NCBI RefSeq assembly: GCF_023061285.1
Contig: NZ_JAKGAM010000001.1
Location: 558,001-622,000, forward strand
From: Chromohalobacter nigrandesensis
GTDB lineage: Bacteria; Pseudomonadota; Gammaproteobacteria; Pseudomonadales; Halomonadaceae
Length of the DNA stretch: 64,000 nucleotides
Direction: 5' to 3'
The notes under the pieces were generated by a model. That model saw only the letters and a list, made by a program, of their open reading frames with translations. It was not told the origin of the DNA and made no database searches. Positions 10,139-19,600 of the stretch are shown one piece after another. The position numbers were made by a program, and so were the translations under genes. Position 1 is the stretch's first letter, and each line of letters opens with the position of its first letter.

Positions 10139-11071
10139 TCAGTGGTCGGCCTGGGAAAACTCGTCCAGTGTGGCCTGAGACGACGCCTCATCGGCCTCAC
10201 TGCCTTGGCCGAGACGCGACTGATGCGTCAGCTTGCGCATGACACCGCCCAGACGCTCACGCATGTCATGACGATGTACGATCATGTCCACGGTGCCATG
10301 CTCGAGCAGGAACTCGCTGCGCTGGAAGCCTTCCGGCAATTGCTCGCGCACGGTCTGCTCGATGACGCGCGGCCCGGCGAAACCGATCAGGGCGTTGGGT
10401 TCGGCAACATTGAGATCGCCCAGCATCGCCAGCGACGCCGACACTCCGCCGAAGACAGGATCGGTCAACACCGAAATATACGGCACCCCCGCCTGCTTGA
10501 GCTTTTCCAGAGCCGCGGACGTCTTGGCCATCTGCATCAGCGAGAACAGCGCTTCCTGCATACGGGCACCGCCGGACGCGGCGAAGCAAACCAGCGGCAC
10601 ACCTTCTTCCAGCGCCTGGGTCGCGGCACGCACGAACTTCTCGCCCACCACAGCCCCCATGGAACCGCCCATGAAACTGAACTCGAACGCCACCGCGACC
10701 ACCGGCAGACCGTCAAGCTTGCCGCGCATGGCGATCAGGGCATCGTTTTCGTCGGTGGCTTTCTGGGCCGACGCCAAACGATCCTTGTACTTCTTGGAGT
10801 CGCGGAACTTGAGTCGATCGCTGGGCTGCAGGTCGGCGGCGATTTCCTCGCGACCTTCCGTATCCAGGAACCAGTTGAGTCGTTTGCGTGCTGTCAGGCG
10901 CAGATGATGATCGCACTTGGGGCACACGCTCTGATGGCGCTCCAGCTCGGGAAGATAGAGCACCGCCTCGCAATTGGGGCACTTACGCCACAGGCCATCC
11001 GGCACGCTTTTCCGGCGATCGGTTCGCTGGGTACGGCTCATCGACGGCACAATTTTGTCTAGCCAGCTCAT
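10139..11071 (-). CDS. accD: acetyl-CoA carboxylase carboxyltransferase subunit beta
   Basis: AccD pairs with AccA to transfer the carboxyl group from carboxybiotin to acetyl-CoA, giving malonyl-CoA for fatty-acid synthesis. The 310-aa product has the N-terminal zinc ribbon C31-x2-C34 and C50-x2-C53, then the crotonase-like fold with [20 protein letters not shown] and the [11 protein letters not shown] segment. The start MSWLDKIVP is the conserved N-terminus; the frame is open to 11116. It lies between trpA and folC. Confidence 0.96.
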   Translation of the reverse strand: MSWLDKIVPSMSRTQRTDRRKSVPDGLWRKCPNCEAVLYLPELERHQSVCPKCDHHLRLTARKRLNWFLDTEGREEIAADLQPSDRLKFRDSKKYKDRLASAQKATDENDALIAMRGKLDGLPVVAVAFEFSFMGGSMGAVVGEKFVRAATQALEEGVPLVCFAASGGARMQEALFSLMQMAKTSAALEKLKQAGVPYISVLTDPVFGGVSASLAMLGDLNVAEPNALIGFAGPRVIEQTVREQLPEGFQRSEFLLEHGTVDMIVHRHDMRERLGGVMRKLTHQSRLGQGSEADEASSQATLDEFSQADH

Positions 11072-11161
11072 GGTTCTGAGACGCTTCCATGTTGCTTGTC
11101 TGACGCATCGAGCCACGTCCGTGGCCCGATACAGCGAATAAAGGGGGCTCGCATGGCCACC

Positions 11162-11971
11162 TCAGCGATCCAGTGCATCACGCATGTCGCCAAGCACGGC
11201 CTTGAGCGCCGCGGGTATGGCCTCGGGACGTTCGGCGTTTTCGGCAATACGCGATACCAGCGCACTGCCGACGATGACGCCATCGGCCACTCGACCGACC
11301 GCCGCGGCGGTCTCGCCATCGCGAATGCCGAAGCCGACACATAACGGCAAATCGGTCATCTCGCGTAGCGGCGCCAACTGACGCGCCACGGCCTCGACAT
11401 CCAGCGATGCGGCACCCGTCACCCCCTTGAGTGATACATAGTACAAATAACCTTCGCCGTGCGCACATATTGTAGCGGCCCGGACGGATGAGGTGGTAGG
11501 GGCCAGCAGGAAGATCGACTGCAGGCCGTGCTCGGCGAACAGCGGCGCGACCTCGGCCCCTTCCTCAGGTGGCATGTCGACCATCAGCACGCCGTCGACG
11601 CCCGCCTCCCGCGCACGCCGAACGAACGTCTCGTACCCCATGCGCTCCACGGGATTGACATACCCCATCAACACCACCGGCGTTGTCTGGTCGGTCTCGC
11701 GAAACGACGCGACCATGTCGAGCACGTCGGCCAAGCGCGTGCCATGCTTGAGCGCACGTTCGCAGGCCTTCTGGATCACCGGCCCATCGGCCATGGGATC
11801 GGAAAACGGCACACCCAGCTCCAGCACATCGGCACCCGCCTCGACGCAGGCGTGCATGAAGCCGACGGTATGTTGCGGCGCGGGGTCACCGGCGGTGATA
11901 TATGGAATCAGGGCACGGCGAGATTGGTCCTTGAGCGCCGCGAAACGTTGATCGATGCGATTCATAGTCAT
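11162..11971 (-). CDS. trpA: tryptophan synthase alpha subunit
   Basis: TrpA splits indole-3-glycerol phosphate to indole and glyceraldehyde-3-phosphate and channels indole to TrpB. The 269-aa product has the catalytic Glu in [13 protein letters not shown], the Asp in [12 protein letters not shown], and the phosphate loop [10 protein letters not shown]. The first ATG (11971) is 2 bp after the trpB stop; a second ATG two codons later is also possible. Confidence 0.96.
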   Translation of the reverse strand: MTMNRIDQRFAALKDQSRRALIPYITAGDPAPQHTVGFMHACVEAGADVLELGVPFSDPMADGPVIQKACERALKHGTRLADVLDMVASFRETDQTTPVVLMGYVNPVERMGYETFVRRAREAGVDGVLMVDMPPEEGAEVAPLFAEHGLQSIFLLAPTTSSVRAATICAHGEGYLYYVSLKGVTGAASLDVEAVARQLAPLREMTDLPLCVGFGIRDGETAAAVGRVADGVIVGSALVSRIAENAERPEAIPAALKAVLGDMRDALDR

Positions 11972-11973
11972 GC

Positions 11974-13188
11974 TCAGAATTCCAGACCGTCGAGCTTGGC
12001 CACCGTGTGAATGTCCTTGTCACCGCGCCCGGAAAGATTGACGACGATGTGCTGATCGGGGCGCATGGCTGCTGCCATTACCTTGGCATGGGCCAGCGCA
12101 TGAGCCGTTTCCAGGGCGGGCATGATGCCTTCGATGCGCGTCAGCTCACGAAACGCCTCGAGCACTGCATCGTCGTTGGCAGCCACATAGCTGACACGGC
12201 CGACATCCTTCCACAATGCGTGCTCGGGGCCGACTCCCGGATAGTCGAGACCCGCGGAGATCGAGTGCGTCTCCGACACCTGACCGCTGGCGTCGGACAT
12301 CAAATAGGTACGGTTGCCATGCAGCACGCCGCTGGGCGCATTAGAAGTCAACGGCGCGGCGTGACGTCCGGTTTCGACACCGTCACCACCGGCCTCGACG
12401 CCGACCATGGCCACCTCTTCGTCCTCGATGAACGGATAGAAAAGACCGATGGCGTTAGAACCGCCGCCCACGCAGGCCACCAGGGCATCGGGCAGGCGAC
12501 CGATCTGCGCCAGACTCTGCTCACGCGCCTCGCGACCGATCACCGAGGTGAAATCGCGGACCATGGCGGGATAGGGATGCGGCCCCGCCACGGTGCCGAT
12601 GATATAGAAGGTGTCGTCGACATTGGTCACCCAGTCACGCAGCGCCTCGTTCATGGCGTCCTTGAGGGTCCGCGATCCGGACTCGACCGGGTGCACTTCG
12701 GCTCCCAGCAGACGCATGCGATAGACGTTGAGCTTTTGACGCTCAACATCTTCGGCGCCCATGTAGATTTCGCACTTGAGGCCCAGCCGCGCGGCCACGG
12801 TGGCGGTAGCCACACCGTGCTGACCGGCACCGGTTTCGGCGATGACACGCGGCTTGCCGCTCTTCTTGGCAAGCAACGCCTGGCCGATGGTGTTGTTCAC
12901 CTTGTGAGCGCCGGTGTGGTTGAGATCTTCGCGCTTGAGCCAGATCTGCGCGCCACCGATTTTATTGGACCATCGTTCAGCGTGGTAAAGGGGAGACGGG
13001 CGGCCCACGTAATGGGCCAGGTCACGATCGAATTCGGCCTGGAAATCGGCATCGTCGCGAAGGCTTAAATAAACCTTCTCCAACTCTTCCAGGGCGAAGC
13101 TCAGAGTCTCCGAGACGAACCGTCCACCGTAAGGACCGAAATGGCCTTGGGCGTCCGGCAGTCGGGTCAGGTCGCTGAACTTGGTCAC
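11974..13188 (-). CDS. trpB: tryptophan synthase beta subunit
   Basis: TrpB is the PLP subunit that joins indole and serine. The 404-aa product carries the Schiff-base lysine in [10 protein letters not shown], the [10 protein letters not shown] loop and the phosphate-binding [10 protein letters not shown]. No ATG lies near the conserved N-terminus, so I chose the GTG at 13188 ([18 protein letters not shown]), with GAGG 8 bp upstream. The frame continues to 13335 but overlaps trpF. It follows trpF by 10 bp. Confidence 0.94.
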   Translation of the reverse strand: MTKFSDLTRLPDAQGHFGPYGGRFVSETLSFALEELEKVYLSLRDDADFQAEFDRDLAHYVGRPSPLYHAERWSNKIGGAQIWLKREDLNHTGAHKVNNTIGQALLAKKSGKPRVIAETGAGQHGVATATVAARLGLKCEIYMGAEDVERQKLNVYRMRLLGAEVHPVESGSRTLKDAMNEALRDWVTNVDDTFYIIGTVAGPHPYPAMVRDFTSVIGREAREQSLAQIGRLPDALVACVGGGSNAIGLFYPFIEDEEVAMVGVEAGGDGVETGRHAAPLTSNAPSGVLHGNRTYLMSDASGQVSETHSISAGLDYPGVGPEHALWKDVGRVSYVAANDDAVLEAFRELTRIEGIMPALETAHALAHAKVMAAAMRPDQHIVVNLSGRGDKDIHTVAKLDGLEF

Positions 13189-13198
13189 GAATGACACC

Positions 13199-13834
13199 TC
13201 ATAGGGCTTGGGTATGGGACACTTGGGACAGAAATGCCCGGATGCGCGCGGGATCCTTGACGCCCTTGGCCGCCTCGACGCCTCCCGAGACGTCAACGGC
13301 ATAGGGCCGAACCCGCTGGATGGCTTCGGCAACATTGGTTGCCGTCAAGCCTCCCGCGAGAATAACAGGTTTTGCCAGGTTTGCGGGGATTCGCGACCAG
13401 TCGAAGGTCTCTCCCGTTCCTCCTGGCATGCCGGGGCGATAGGCATCCAGCAACAGCGCTCGCGCGCCGGCATAACGCGCTGCCTCGGCGTGCAAATCGA
13501 GCCCGTCGCGCATGCGCAAGGCCTTGATCCAGGGAACCTCCAGACGCTCGCATGCCTCGGCGGTTTCATTGCCGTGCAACTGCACCAGATCCAGGTGCCG
13601 CACGCAACGCCGAATCTCGTCTTCCGGCTGGTCGACAAACAATCCCACCCGCGTGACGAAGGGCGGCACGCACGCCGATAGCTGGGCCAGGCGCGCTGCG
13701 TCGATAGCCCGCGCACTGCCCGGCCACATCACGAAGCCCAGCGCATCGGCGCCCGCCGCCACGGCCGCCTGGATATCTTCTTCACGCGTCAGGCCGCAGA
13801 TCTTGACGCGTGTGCGCTGCATCGTCGCCTTCAT
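13199..13834 (-). CDS. trpF: phosphoribosylanthranilate isomerase
   Basis: TrpF converts N-phosphoribosylanthranilate to CdRP, the third step of tryptophan synthesis. The 211-aa product has the catalytic Cys in VKICGLT, the Asp in LLLDAYRPG, and phosphate-binding loops [10 protein letters not shown] and DVSGGVE. The ATG at 13834 overlaps the truA stop by 4 bp (ATGA) with GGGAGG upstream; a second ATG four codons later is possible. trpE, G, D and C are not in the window. Confidence 0.95.
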   Translation of the reverse strand: MKATMQRTRVKICGLTREEDIQAAVAAGADALGFVMWPGSARAIDAARLAQLSACVPPFVTRVGLFVDQPEDEIRRCVRHLDLVQLHGNETAEACERLEVPWIKALRMRDGLDLHAEAARYAGARALLLDAYRPGMPGGTGETFDWSRIPANLAKPVILAGGLTATNVAEAIQRVRPYAVDVSGGVEAAKGVKDPARIRAFLSQVSHTQAL

Positions 13835-14757
13835 GACGACACCTCCCGCCGCGGCGGATAGACGCGGCGCTGGCGACGCGCACGCGCCCACTCACTATCC
13901 GGCAGCGTGCGCTCGCCGCTCCATTCCCCGATGAACGCCAGCAAGTTCGGGCCGAGCGGCTCTTGGGGCAATTCGAAGCGCTCATCGTAGTACACGTCGA
14001 CGAAGTGCAACCCGCATCCCGGCGCTGTCACGTTGCCCTGCGTTCGATCACGCAGCGCCAACAGCTCGCCAGGATAGCTCGTCGGATAATCGCCGCGTCC
14101 GACGGCCACCAGCGCCCCGGCGATATTGCGAATCATGTGATGCAAGAAGGCGTTGGCCTGAATGTCGATGACGATCAGCGGCCCATAGCGCCTTACCTCG
14201 ATGAAGTGCACATGACGATGGGTGCTTTTCGACTGGCAGCCTGCGGCGCGAAAACTCGAAAAATCATGCTCGCCGATCAACGCCTGGGCGGCGGCATGCA
14301 TGCGCTCGGCGTCCAGCGGCTCACGGCACCAGGTCGCATTGGCGCGTTCGAGCACCGGCCGCGATGGCTGATTGAGGATCACGTAACGATAGCGCCGCGC
14401 CAAGGCCGAAAGCCGCGCATGAAAATCATCGGCGACCGGCACCGCCCAGCGCACCGCAACATCGCGCGGCAGCTTGGCATTGGCGCCGAACAACCAGGCT
14501 TTTTGCGTACGGGGCACCGGCGCATCAAAGTGCACAACTTGACGCGTCGCATGCACGCCGGTATCGGTGCGCCCGCTGCACAGCACCTGCACCGGCGTAT
14601 TGGCGATCTTCGAAAGCGCGGTTTCCAGCGCTGCCTGCACCGAAGGCGCTTGTGTGAGGCGCTGCCAACCGCAATATGCGCTGCCATCGTACTCGACGCC
14701 GAGTGCGATGCGACCGTGCAAGGGCTGGCGGTCATCCTGGAATTCGAAGAAGGCCAT
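13831..14757 (-). CDS. truA: tRNA pseudouridine(38-40) synthase
   Basis: TruA makes pseudouridine at positions 38-40 of the tRNA anticodon arm. The 308-aa product has the catalytic Asp65 in CSGRTDTGVHA, the YCGWQ motif near the N-terminus, ARRYRYVI and FLHHMIRNIAG. The C-terminus is about 40 residues longer than the E. coli protein and rich in Arg. It sits between fimV and trpF, the order also known in Pseudomonas. Confidence 0.95.
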   Translation of the reverse strand: MAFFEFQDDRQPLHGRIALGVEYDGSAYCGWQRLTQAPSVQAALETALSKIANTPVQVLCSGRTDTGVHATRQVVHFDAPVPRTQKAWLFGANAKLPRDVAVRWAVPVADDFHARLSALARRYRYVILNQPSRPVLERANATWCREPLDAERMHAAAQALIGEHDFSSFRAAGCQSKSTHRHVHFIEVRRYGPLIVIDIQANAFLHHMIRNIAGALVAVGRGDYPTSYPGELLALRDRTQGNVTAPGCGLHFVDVYYDERFELPQEPLGPNLLAFIGEWSGERTLPDSEWARARRQRRVYPPRREVSS

Positions 14758-14812
14758 CGATATCCGTCATGTTGAGTCTTGGGTATGTCACGTTGGCACT
14801 CACGTACAACGC

Positions 14813-16609
14813 TCAGGCGCCGTCATATTCGCGCATCAGCGCCCTGGCCTCGCGCGCGACGCTGACGTCCTCGGCCCGCGCCGCGACTTGCAGCAGCGCC
14901 TTGGCCCGCGTGGTTTCGCCTTCGGCGGCCAACAAGTCCCGCGCTTTCTCCAGCGCGTCGGCTGGCGCCTCAGCGCCCCACCCATTATCCAGATGCGCGG
15001 GTGTGAATGCCACTTCCTCGATTTCCCAATGCGCAACGTCGTGGGAAGATTCGGACGGCTCGTCGTGAAGCGCGGATGTCACCGACGGCTCCACCTCGGG
15101 AAGCTGATAATCCAGGCGCGTTGGCGCCTCCGGAACGTCGGGCGGCTCGAACTCGAGCGGCGCAGTCTCCGCGTCGGGACGCGCGACCTGCATGACTGCC
15201 TCCGATTTTTCGTCGGGCACATCACGCGGTGTCTCGGGCTCGGTATTGTCGGCAGATGCCGAGACGCCTGCAAACAGCGAGTCCACTTCCGGGGAAGAGG
15301 ACGCCGGCTCGCGTGGCGCATCAGCCGGCTGCGCGGCGCCGACTTGACGATAATGCGCCACCAGTGCCGCGGCTTCGCGATGCGTTTCATCACTGACCGA
15401 CGGCGCGAAGCGCTCGGCCTCCCGCTCCAACGCAGTGAACTCGCTCAGTTCGCCCAGCACCGACAACAACTTGAGGCGTAATTCGGCATTTTCCTGCACT
15501 GCAAGACGCGCCTGCAGCCATTCGCGCGCCTGGGTATAACGTCCATAGGCGATATAAATATCGGCCTCGTCGATGGTGGCCGTTTCGGGGACATCATCGT
15601 CGCTGAGAATCGGGCGTGCCTTCGCGGTAGACTGCGTCGTCCCCAAGCGGGCCGTCATATCCTGATAGGTCGCTTCGCGGCCGGTACGCCAACGCCGCCA
15701 TCCCCATAGCGCCAGCAATACCGTCAGTACGATCAGCAATCCCGCCTGCAATGGCCCCAACCAAGAGGACGACGCTTCTTCACGCGGGGCAGCGTCCGAA
15801 GGCGCTTCGTCGCTGGTTGATGCTGCCTGCTCGCCGGACGATGCCGACGGTGCATCGGATGCCGTCTGCGCCAGCAAGGCCGTCACGCCGGTCACGTCGA
15901 CCGGTGGTAGCGCCGAAAGCGCTTCGAGACGCTCGGCCAGGGCATCACGCTCCCGCTCTACATAGGCCACGCGTACGCGCAGTGCTTGCAGTGCCGCCTC
16001 CAGCTTGGCCGCACGCCGAGAATCGGCCTCCCCTTCGCGCTGCATCGACGCAGTGGCATCCGATGCGCGACGCGAGGTCTCGAGGATTTCACGAGCCGTC
16101 CCGGCAACGCCCTGCGGCGCCTCAGGCTGGGATTGAGGTGACTCACCAGAAGACGCCGATGCATCTTGCCGCGTCGAGACGCTCTGTGCTGTCTGCGGCG
16201 CGCCGGGAGAGCTCGCCAGGGCGTAGCCAGGTGGGTCGAACAGCAGTGTCACCGGCTGCTGAATACGCCCTTGCGGCCATGACACCTCCAGCAATAACTC
16301 GAGATAGGCGCGCCCCACCGATGCCTGGCTACTGATCGTGATGCGTGGCGGCGTGGTATCGCGGGATAGCGCGACATTCAGCGGCATCTCGAGCGCCCTA
16401 TCGTCCAGACCTGCCGCCTCGAAGGCATTGTCATCCGCGAGACGCACCTTGAGTCGTTGGGGATCGATATCGCCGACACCGGACAGGGGCAGCTCGGCAC
16501 GCAAGGGCTGATTGAGATAAGAGGTGACCTGCGGTGCTCCCACGCTCACCCCAAGCGCCACGGGGCTCATCACGACTAGGCACAATGCCAAGGCAATCTT
16601 GCGCAGCAT
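14813..16609 (-). CDS. fimV: FimV-like inner-membrane protein
   Basis: FimV-family proteins act at the cell pole in type IV pilus, motility and cyclic-AMP pathways. The 598-aa product has a signal peptide (residues 1-20), the FimV N-terminal domain (about 21-130), a coiled coil at about 197-232, a membrane span at 284-303 (PLQAGLLIVLTVLLALWGW), an acidic region with tetratricopeptide-like segments and the conserved C-terminal helix pair (LEKARDLLAAEG). I see no LysM domain between the N-terminal domain and the membrane span, and it is shorter than the Pseudomonas protein. The start at 16609 gives a proper signal sequence. Confidence 0.85.
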   Translation of the reverse strand: MLRKIALALCLVVMSPVALGVSVGAPQVTSYLNQPLRAELPLSGVGDIDPQRLKVRLADDNAFEAAGLDDRALEMPLNVALSRDTTPPRITISSQASVGRAYLELLLEVSWPQGRIQQPVTLLFDPPGYALASSPGAPQTAQSVSTRQDASASSGESPQSQPEAPQGVAGTAREILETSRRASDATASMQREGEADSRRAAKLEAALQALRVRVAYVERERDALAERLEALSALPPVDVTGVTALLAQTASDAPSASSGEQAASTSDEAPSDAAPREEASSSWLGPLQAGLLIVLTVLLALWGWRRWRTGREATYQDMTARLGTTQSTAKARPILSDDDVPETATIDEADIYIAYGRYTQAREWLQARLAVQENAELRLKLLSVLGELSEFTALEREAERFAPSVSDETHREAAALVAHYRQVGAAQPADAPREPASSSPEVDSLFAGVSASADNTEPETPRDVPDEKSEAVMQVARPDAETAPLEFEPPDVPEAPTRLDYQLPEVEPSVTSALHDEPSESSHDVAHWEIEEVAFTPAHLDNGWGAEAPADALEKARDLLAAEGETTRAKALLQVAARAEDVSVAREARALMREYDGA

Positions 16610-16696
16610 GGAATCCTCAACAACGACATCAACGATGGTTGGAGTTTTATCATATCTTTTAACCAGCCACCTCATACCGGACACTACCCAAACGAG

Positions 16697-16720
16697 ACGA
16701 GCCCGCCTAGGCGGGCTCGT
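16697..16720 (-). terminator. probable terminator between the Pmp3 gene and fimV
   Basis: A perfect 11-bp inverted repeat (16697-16707 with 16710-16720) has a 2-base centre. It stands 52 bp after the stop of the small Pmp3 gene and before fimV. On the minus strand it is followed by TCTCGTTT, only a weak T tract. Confidence 0.6.
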
Positions 16721-16772
16721 TGCTCAGATGACAGTCAGGCAGGGGCGCGCCTTCTCGACGGCGCCATTTCTG

Positions 16773-16931
16773 TCAGCGCGTGGCGATGATCCAAACGGCG
16801 TGAATGATGCCGGGAATATACCCAAACAACGTCAGCAGAATGTTGAGCCAGAAATGCAGCCCGAAACCGACCTGCAGGAAAACTCCCAGGGGCGGCAGCA
16901 AAATAGCCAGAATTATGCGGATAATGTCCAT
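16773..16931 (-). CDS. Pmp3/YqaE family small membrane protein
   Basis: A 52-aa two-span hydrophobic protein. It begins MDIIRIILAILLPPLGVFL, followed by the conserved FWLNILLTLFGYIPGIIHA and a short tail ending IIATR. This is a clear member of the Pmp3/UPF0057 family, small proteins often induced by salt or envelope stress and thought to affect membrane potential. An AGGAGAGGA sequence precedes the ATG. It is monocistronic, between fimV and an uncharacterised gene. Confidence 0.9.
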   Translation of the reverse strand: MDIIRIILAILLPPLGVFLQVGFGLHFWLNILLTLFGYIPGIIHAVWIIATR

Positions 16932-17049
16932 ACATCCTCTCCTTGTGAATGCGTCCTTTCAGAGCCTTTCAAAGTCGTGTGGGGCGCCCCCACTAGTGGT
17001 GTTCACCACCTAGCATGATACGCAAGGACATGATGCCTCGATAGTCTTG

Positions 17050-17319
17050 CTATTGCTTGCCGCGAGGGTCGCAATATTCGACGCCCGGTGCATGCGAATG
17101 GGCATCGGGATCGATCTTCTGGCGCACCTCGTCGGCGCCAGAGGCCAGCGTGTCGTGGTGGCGCTCCCAATCTTCCCAATCATGCGGAGTGCCACTACGC
17201 GGGCGCTGGCTCGCCGCACCCCGAGCACGTGCCCAGGCCTGCTCTTCGAGAGTGGTGGGCTTGTCCTCTTCCTTGTCGAGGCCGATTCCCTGCTTGGCCA
17301 AGTAATCGCGTGCGTTCAT
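17050..17319 (-). CDS. hypothetical hydrophilic protein
   Basis: An 89-aa charged protein without a signal peptide or membrane span. It begins MNARDYLAKQGIGLDKEED and has a Trp/His-rich middle (HDWEDWERHHDTL) and a His/Cys-containing tail (HSHAPGVEYCDPRG). I do not recognise the family. A strong GGGAGG site 5 bp before the ATG and sensible codon use support it as real. It lies 118 bp upstream of the Pmp3 gene in the same direction. Confidence 0.7.
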   Translation of the reverse strand: MNARDYLAKQGIGLDKEEDKPTTLEEQAWARARGAASQRPRSGTPHDWEDWERHHDTLASGADEVRQKIDPDAHSHAPGVEYCDPRGKQ

Positions 17320-17612
17320 GTTGCCTCCCGAAGAGCCGAGCCCTTTGTATCATTTCGCATGCCACTGGCTCGTGGCGCATGTTTACGGCGTCATGATCTT
17401 ACGACACCACTATAGCGTATCTCCTTTAGGTGAAGGCGTGAGTCCGTCTTTCAAGAGGATACTTCTTTATCGTTTCTACCTATCAGCGCTTTCATTTTAA
17501 TCAAATTCATCAACACCATCGTTCCTCGGCATACTAACCCGCGTTTTCAAGTAGCCAAGCGCAACGTGACGGCTCGCTCACTTCACCATCGACGATTCAA
17601 AGAGGAGACAGC
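17320..17612. other. divergent intergenic region
   Basis: 293 bp between the hypothetical gene (minus) and the dihydrolipoamide-dehydrogenase-like gene (plus). It is AT-richer around 17440-17530 and must hold both promoters. I see no clear -35/-10 pair, no operator palindrome and no convincing small gene. Confidence 0.5.
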
Positions 17613-19082
17613 ATGGAAGTACGCAAGGTGGATGTCGCCATCATCGGCGCCGGAACGGCGGGTCTCGGCGCCTATCGCGCCGCCAAGGCACATACCGATT
17701 CAGTGGTGATGATCGAAGGCGGCCCCTATGGCACGACCTGCGCACGTGTCGGCTGCATGCCATCCAAATTGCTGATCGCCGCCGCCGAAGCTGCACACCA
17801 TGCCCGCGACACGGCTCCCTTCGGCGTCAACATTAGCGGCGAGGTAACGGTCGACGGGCGTGCGGTGATGGACCGTGTGCGCCGTGAGCGCGACCGCTTC
17901 GTGGGCTTCGTGATCGCGTCGGTCGACGGCATCCCCGCCAGCGACAAGCTGCACGGCTATGCCCGTTTCACCGACGCCAACACACTGATCATCGATGAGG
18001 AAACTCGCGTCGAGGCCGACAAGATCGTCATCGCCACCGGCTCGAGCCCCACCTATCCGGCTTTCTTCGAAGCCGCCGGCGACCGATTGGCCATCAACGA
18101 CGATGTCTTCGAATGGGAAACTCTGCCCGAGTCGGTGGCGCTTTTCGGACCCGGAGTGATCGGTCTCGAACTGGGCCAGGCGCTTCACCGGCTCGGCGTA
18201 CGGCTACGCATCTTCGGTGTAGGCGGTGCGCTGGGACCGCTTCAGGACGCCGCGATTCGCGACTACGCCGAGCAGGCGTTCAACGACGAGCTTTACGTCG
18301 ACCCCGATGCCACGGTCGAGTCCATCGAGCGCGACGGCGACAGCGTGCTCATCACCTTCATCGAACGCCAGACCGGGGAGCGCCTGACCGAGCGCTTCGA
18401 CTACCTCCTCGCCGCGACCGGGCGGCGTCCCAACGTCGACAATCTCGACATCGAGGCAGCTCATCTCAAGCTCGATGCCCGTGGCGTACCGCTATACAAC
18501 CGCCACACGTTGCAATGCCGTGATCACCAGGACGCCCCCAGCCATGTGTTCATCGCCGGCGACGCCAATCATGAGCTACCGCTTCTGCACGAGGCCTCCG
18601 ACGAAGGGCGGATCGCCGGCGACAATGCTGGCCGCTACCCTGAGGTCAGGGCCGGGCACCGTCGCACGCCGCTGGGCGTGGTCTTCAGCGACCCGCAAAT
18701 TGCAACCGTGGGAATGAGCTATCCTCAACTAGAAGCGCGCTATGGCGATTGTGACTGCTTCGCTATCGGCGAGGTGTCCTTCGAGGGCCAGGGCCGTTCA
18801 CGGGTCATGCGCATGAACAAGGGGCTGATGCATGTATATGCCGAGCAAGGTTCAGGACTATTCCTCGGCGCCGAGATCTTCGGGCCGCGCGCCGAACACT
18901 TGGGCCACCTGCTCGCCTGGGCGCATCAGCAACGTCTGACAGTCAGTGAAATGCTGGAAATGCCGTTTTATCACCCGGTCGTCGAGGAAGGTTTGCGCAC
19001 TGCGTTGCGCGACCTCAACGCCAAACTCCAATTGGGGCCGGCGATCGTCGAGCGCTGCATGGAATGCGGCCCCGGGGACTAG
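17613..19082 (+). CDS. dihydrolipoamide-dehydrogenase-like FAD oxidoreductase (orphan)
   Basis: A 489-aa class I pyridine nucleotide-disulfide oxidoreductase. It has the FAD Rossmann loop IIGAGTAGLGA, the redox-active pair C43/C48 (TTCARVGCMPSKLL), a second nucleotide-binding site (FGPGVIGLELGQ), the FAD motif VFIAGDANHE and a C-terminal dimer domain ending in YHPVVEEGLRTALRDL, where the His-Glu dyad is expected. A terminal CMECG adds a CxxC pair. No 2-oxoacid dehydrogenase genes are nearby, so lipoamide as substrate is unproven; another disulfide or quinone is possible. AGAGGAGA precedes the ATG. Confidence 0.8.
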   Translation: MEVRKVDVAIIGAGTAGLGAYRAAKAHTDSVVMIEGGPYGTTCARVGCMPSKLLIAAAEAAHHARDTAPFGVNISGEVTVDGRAVMDRVRRERDRFVGFVIASVDGIPASDKLHGYARFTDANTLIIDEETRVEADKIVIATGSSPTYPAFFEAAGDRLAINDDVFEWETLPESVALFGPGVIGLELGQALHRLGVRLRIFGVGGALGPLQDAAIRDYAEQAFNDELYVDPDATVESIERDGDSVLITFIERQTGERLTERFDYLLAATGRRPNVDNLDIEAAHLKLDARGVPLYNRHTLQCRDHQDAPSHVFIAGDANHELPLLHEASDEGRIAGDNAGRYPEVRAGHRRTPLGVVFSDPQIATVGMSYPQLEARYGDCDCFAIGEVSFEGQGRSRVMRMNKGLMHVYAEQGSGLFLGAEIFGPRAEHLGHLLAWAHQQRLTVSEMLEMPFYHPVVEEGLRTALRDLNAKLQLGPAIVERCMECGPGD

Positions 19083-19122
19083 GCTTCAATGCCAACGCCA
19101 CGCGCCGCGTGGTGCCACGCTA

Positions 19123-19152
19123 ACGGCATGACGTCAGCGGACGTCATGCCGT
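19123..19152 (+). repeat. perfect 13-bp inverted repeat before the CBS gene
   Basis: acggcatgacgtc (19123-19135) and gacgtcatgccgt (19140-19152) pair perfectly around a 4-base loop. It begins 40 bp after the upstream stop codon and ends 20 bp before the CBS start. No T run follows, so it is not a standard intrinsic terminator; an mRNA hairpin or protein site is possible. Confidence 0.75.
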
Positions 19153-19172
19153 CGACGCCCAGGAGGCCCGCC

Positions 19173-19583
19173 ATGTCACGTTCATCCCCCGCCGTAGTCG
19201 GCGACATCATGATCGGCGATGGCTACCGAGTCACCGCCAACACTTCGATCACGGCCCTCGCCGAGGGACTGGCACGTCATCGATTGCCCGGCGCGCCGGT
19301 CGTCGATGTGCAAGACCGCCTGATCGGCTTCATCTCGGAGCAGGATGTGCTCGGTCAGCTACTCGATAGCGCCTATCACTGCGGCCAGCCATCCTTGGTC
19401 GGCGAGCTGATGCGCGAAGTCGTACTCACCGTGACGCCCGACAAGAGCATCGTCGACCTGGCCGAGTCCATGCGTGGCGAACGACCCAAGGTGTATCCAG
19501 TCGTCGATGACGGGCACGTCATCGGCTTGGTAACCCGTCGCGAGGTGCTCGCCGCACTATTGACCATGCGCAACCGCTGCTGA
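19173..19583 (+). CDS. CBS-domain pair protein
   Basis: A 136-aa protein made almost entirely of two CBS motifs (about residues 8-65 and 75-132). Such pairs (Bateman modules) bind adenine nucleotides and sense energy state. Motifs include APVVDVQDRLIGFISEQDVL and YPVVDDGHVIGLVTRREVL. The start at 19173 has AGGAGG 7 bp upstream; the frame is open to 19089 but that part crosses a hairpin. No catalytic domain is attached, and what it regulates is unknown. Confidence 0.85.
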   Translation: MSRSSPAVVGDIMIGDGYRVTANTSITALAEGLARHRLPGAPVVDVQDRLIGFISEQDVLGQLLDSAYHCGQPSLVGELMREVVLTVTPDKSIVDLAESMRGERPKVYPVVDDGHVIGLVTRREVLAALLTMRNRC

Positions 19584-19600
19584 AGCCGACACCAGCGCAT

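Noticed and set aside
11112-11125. gccacg-tc-cgtggc palindrome between trpA and accD
   Set aside because: A 6-bp GC palindrome is expected by chance at this composition; no T run or promoter is associated.
12007-13068. 353-aa open frame on the plus strand
   Set aside because: Antisense to trpB; His/Arg-rich without domain signatures.
16735-16935. 66-aa minus-strand frame
   Set aside because: It is the wrong frame of the Pmp3-family gene; the correct 52-aa frame (16773-16931) encodes a conserved two-span protein.
16979-17014. Two adjacent GC palindromes between the Pmp3 gene and the hypothetical gene
   Set aside because: Short and imperfect; no T tract, so I could not support a terminator or operator call.
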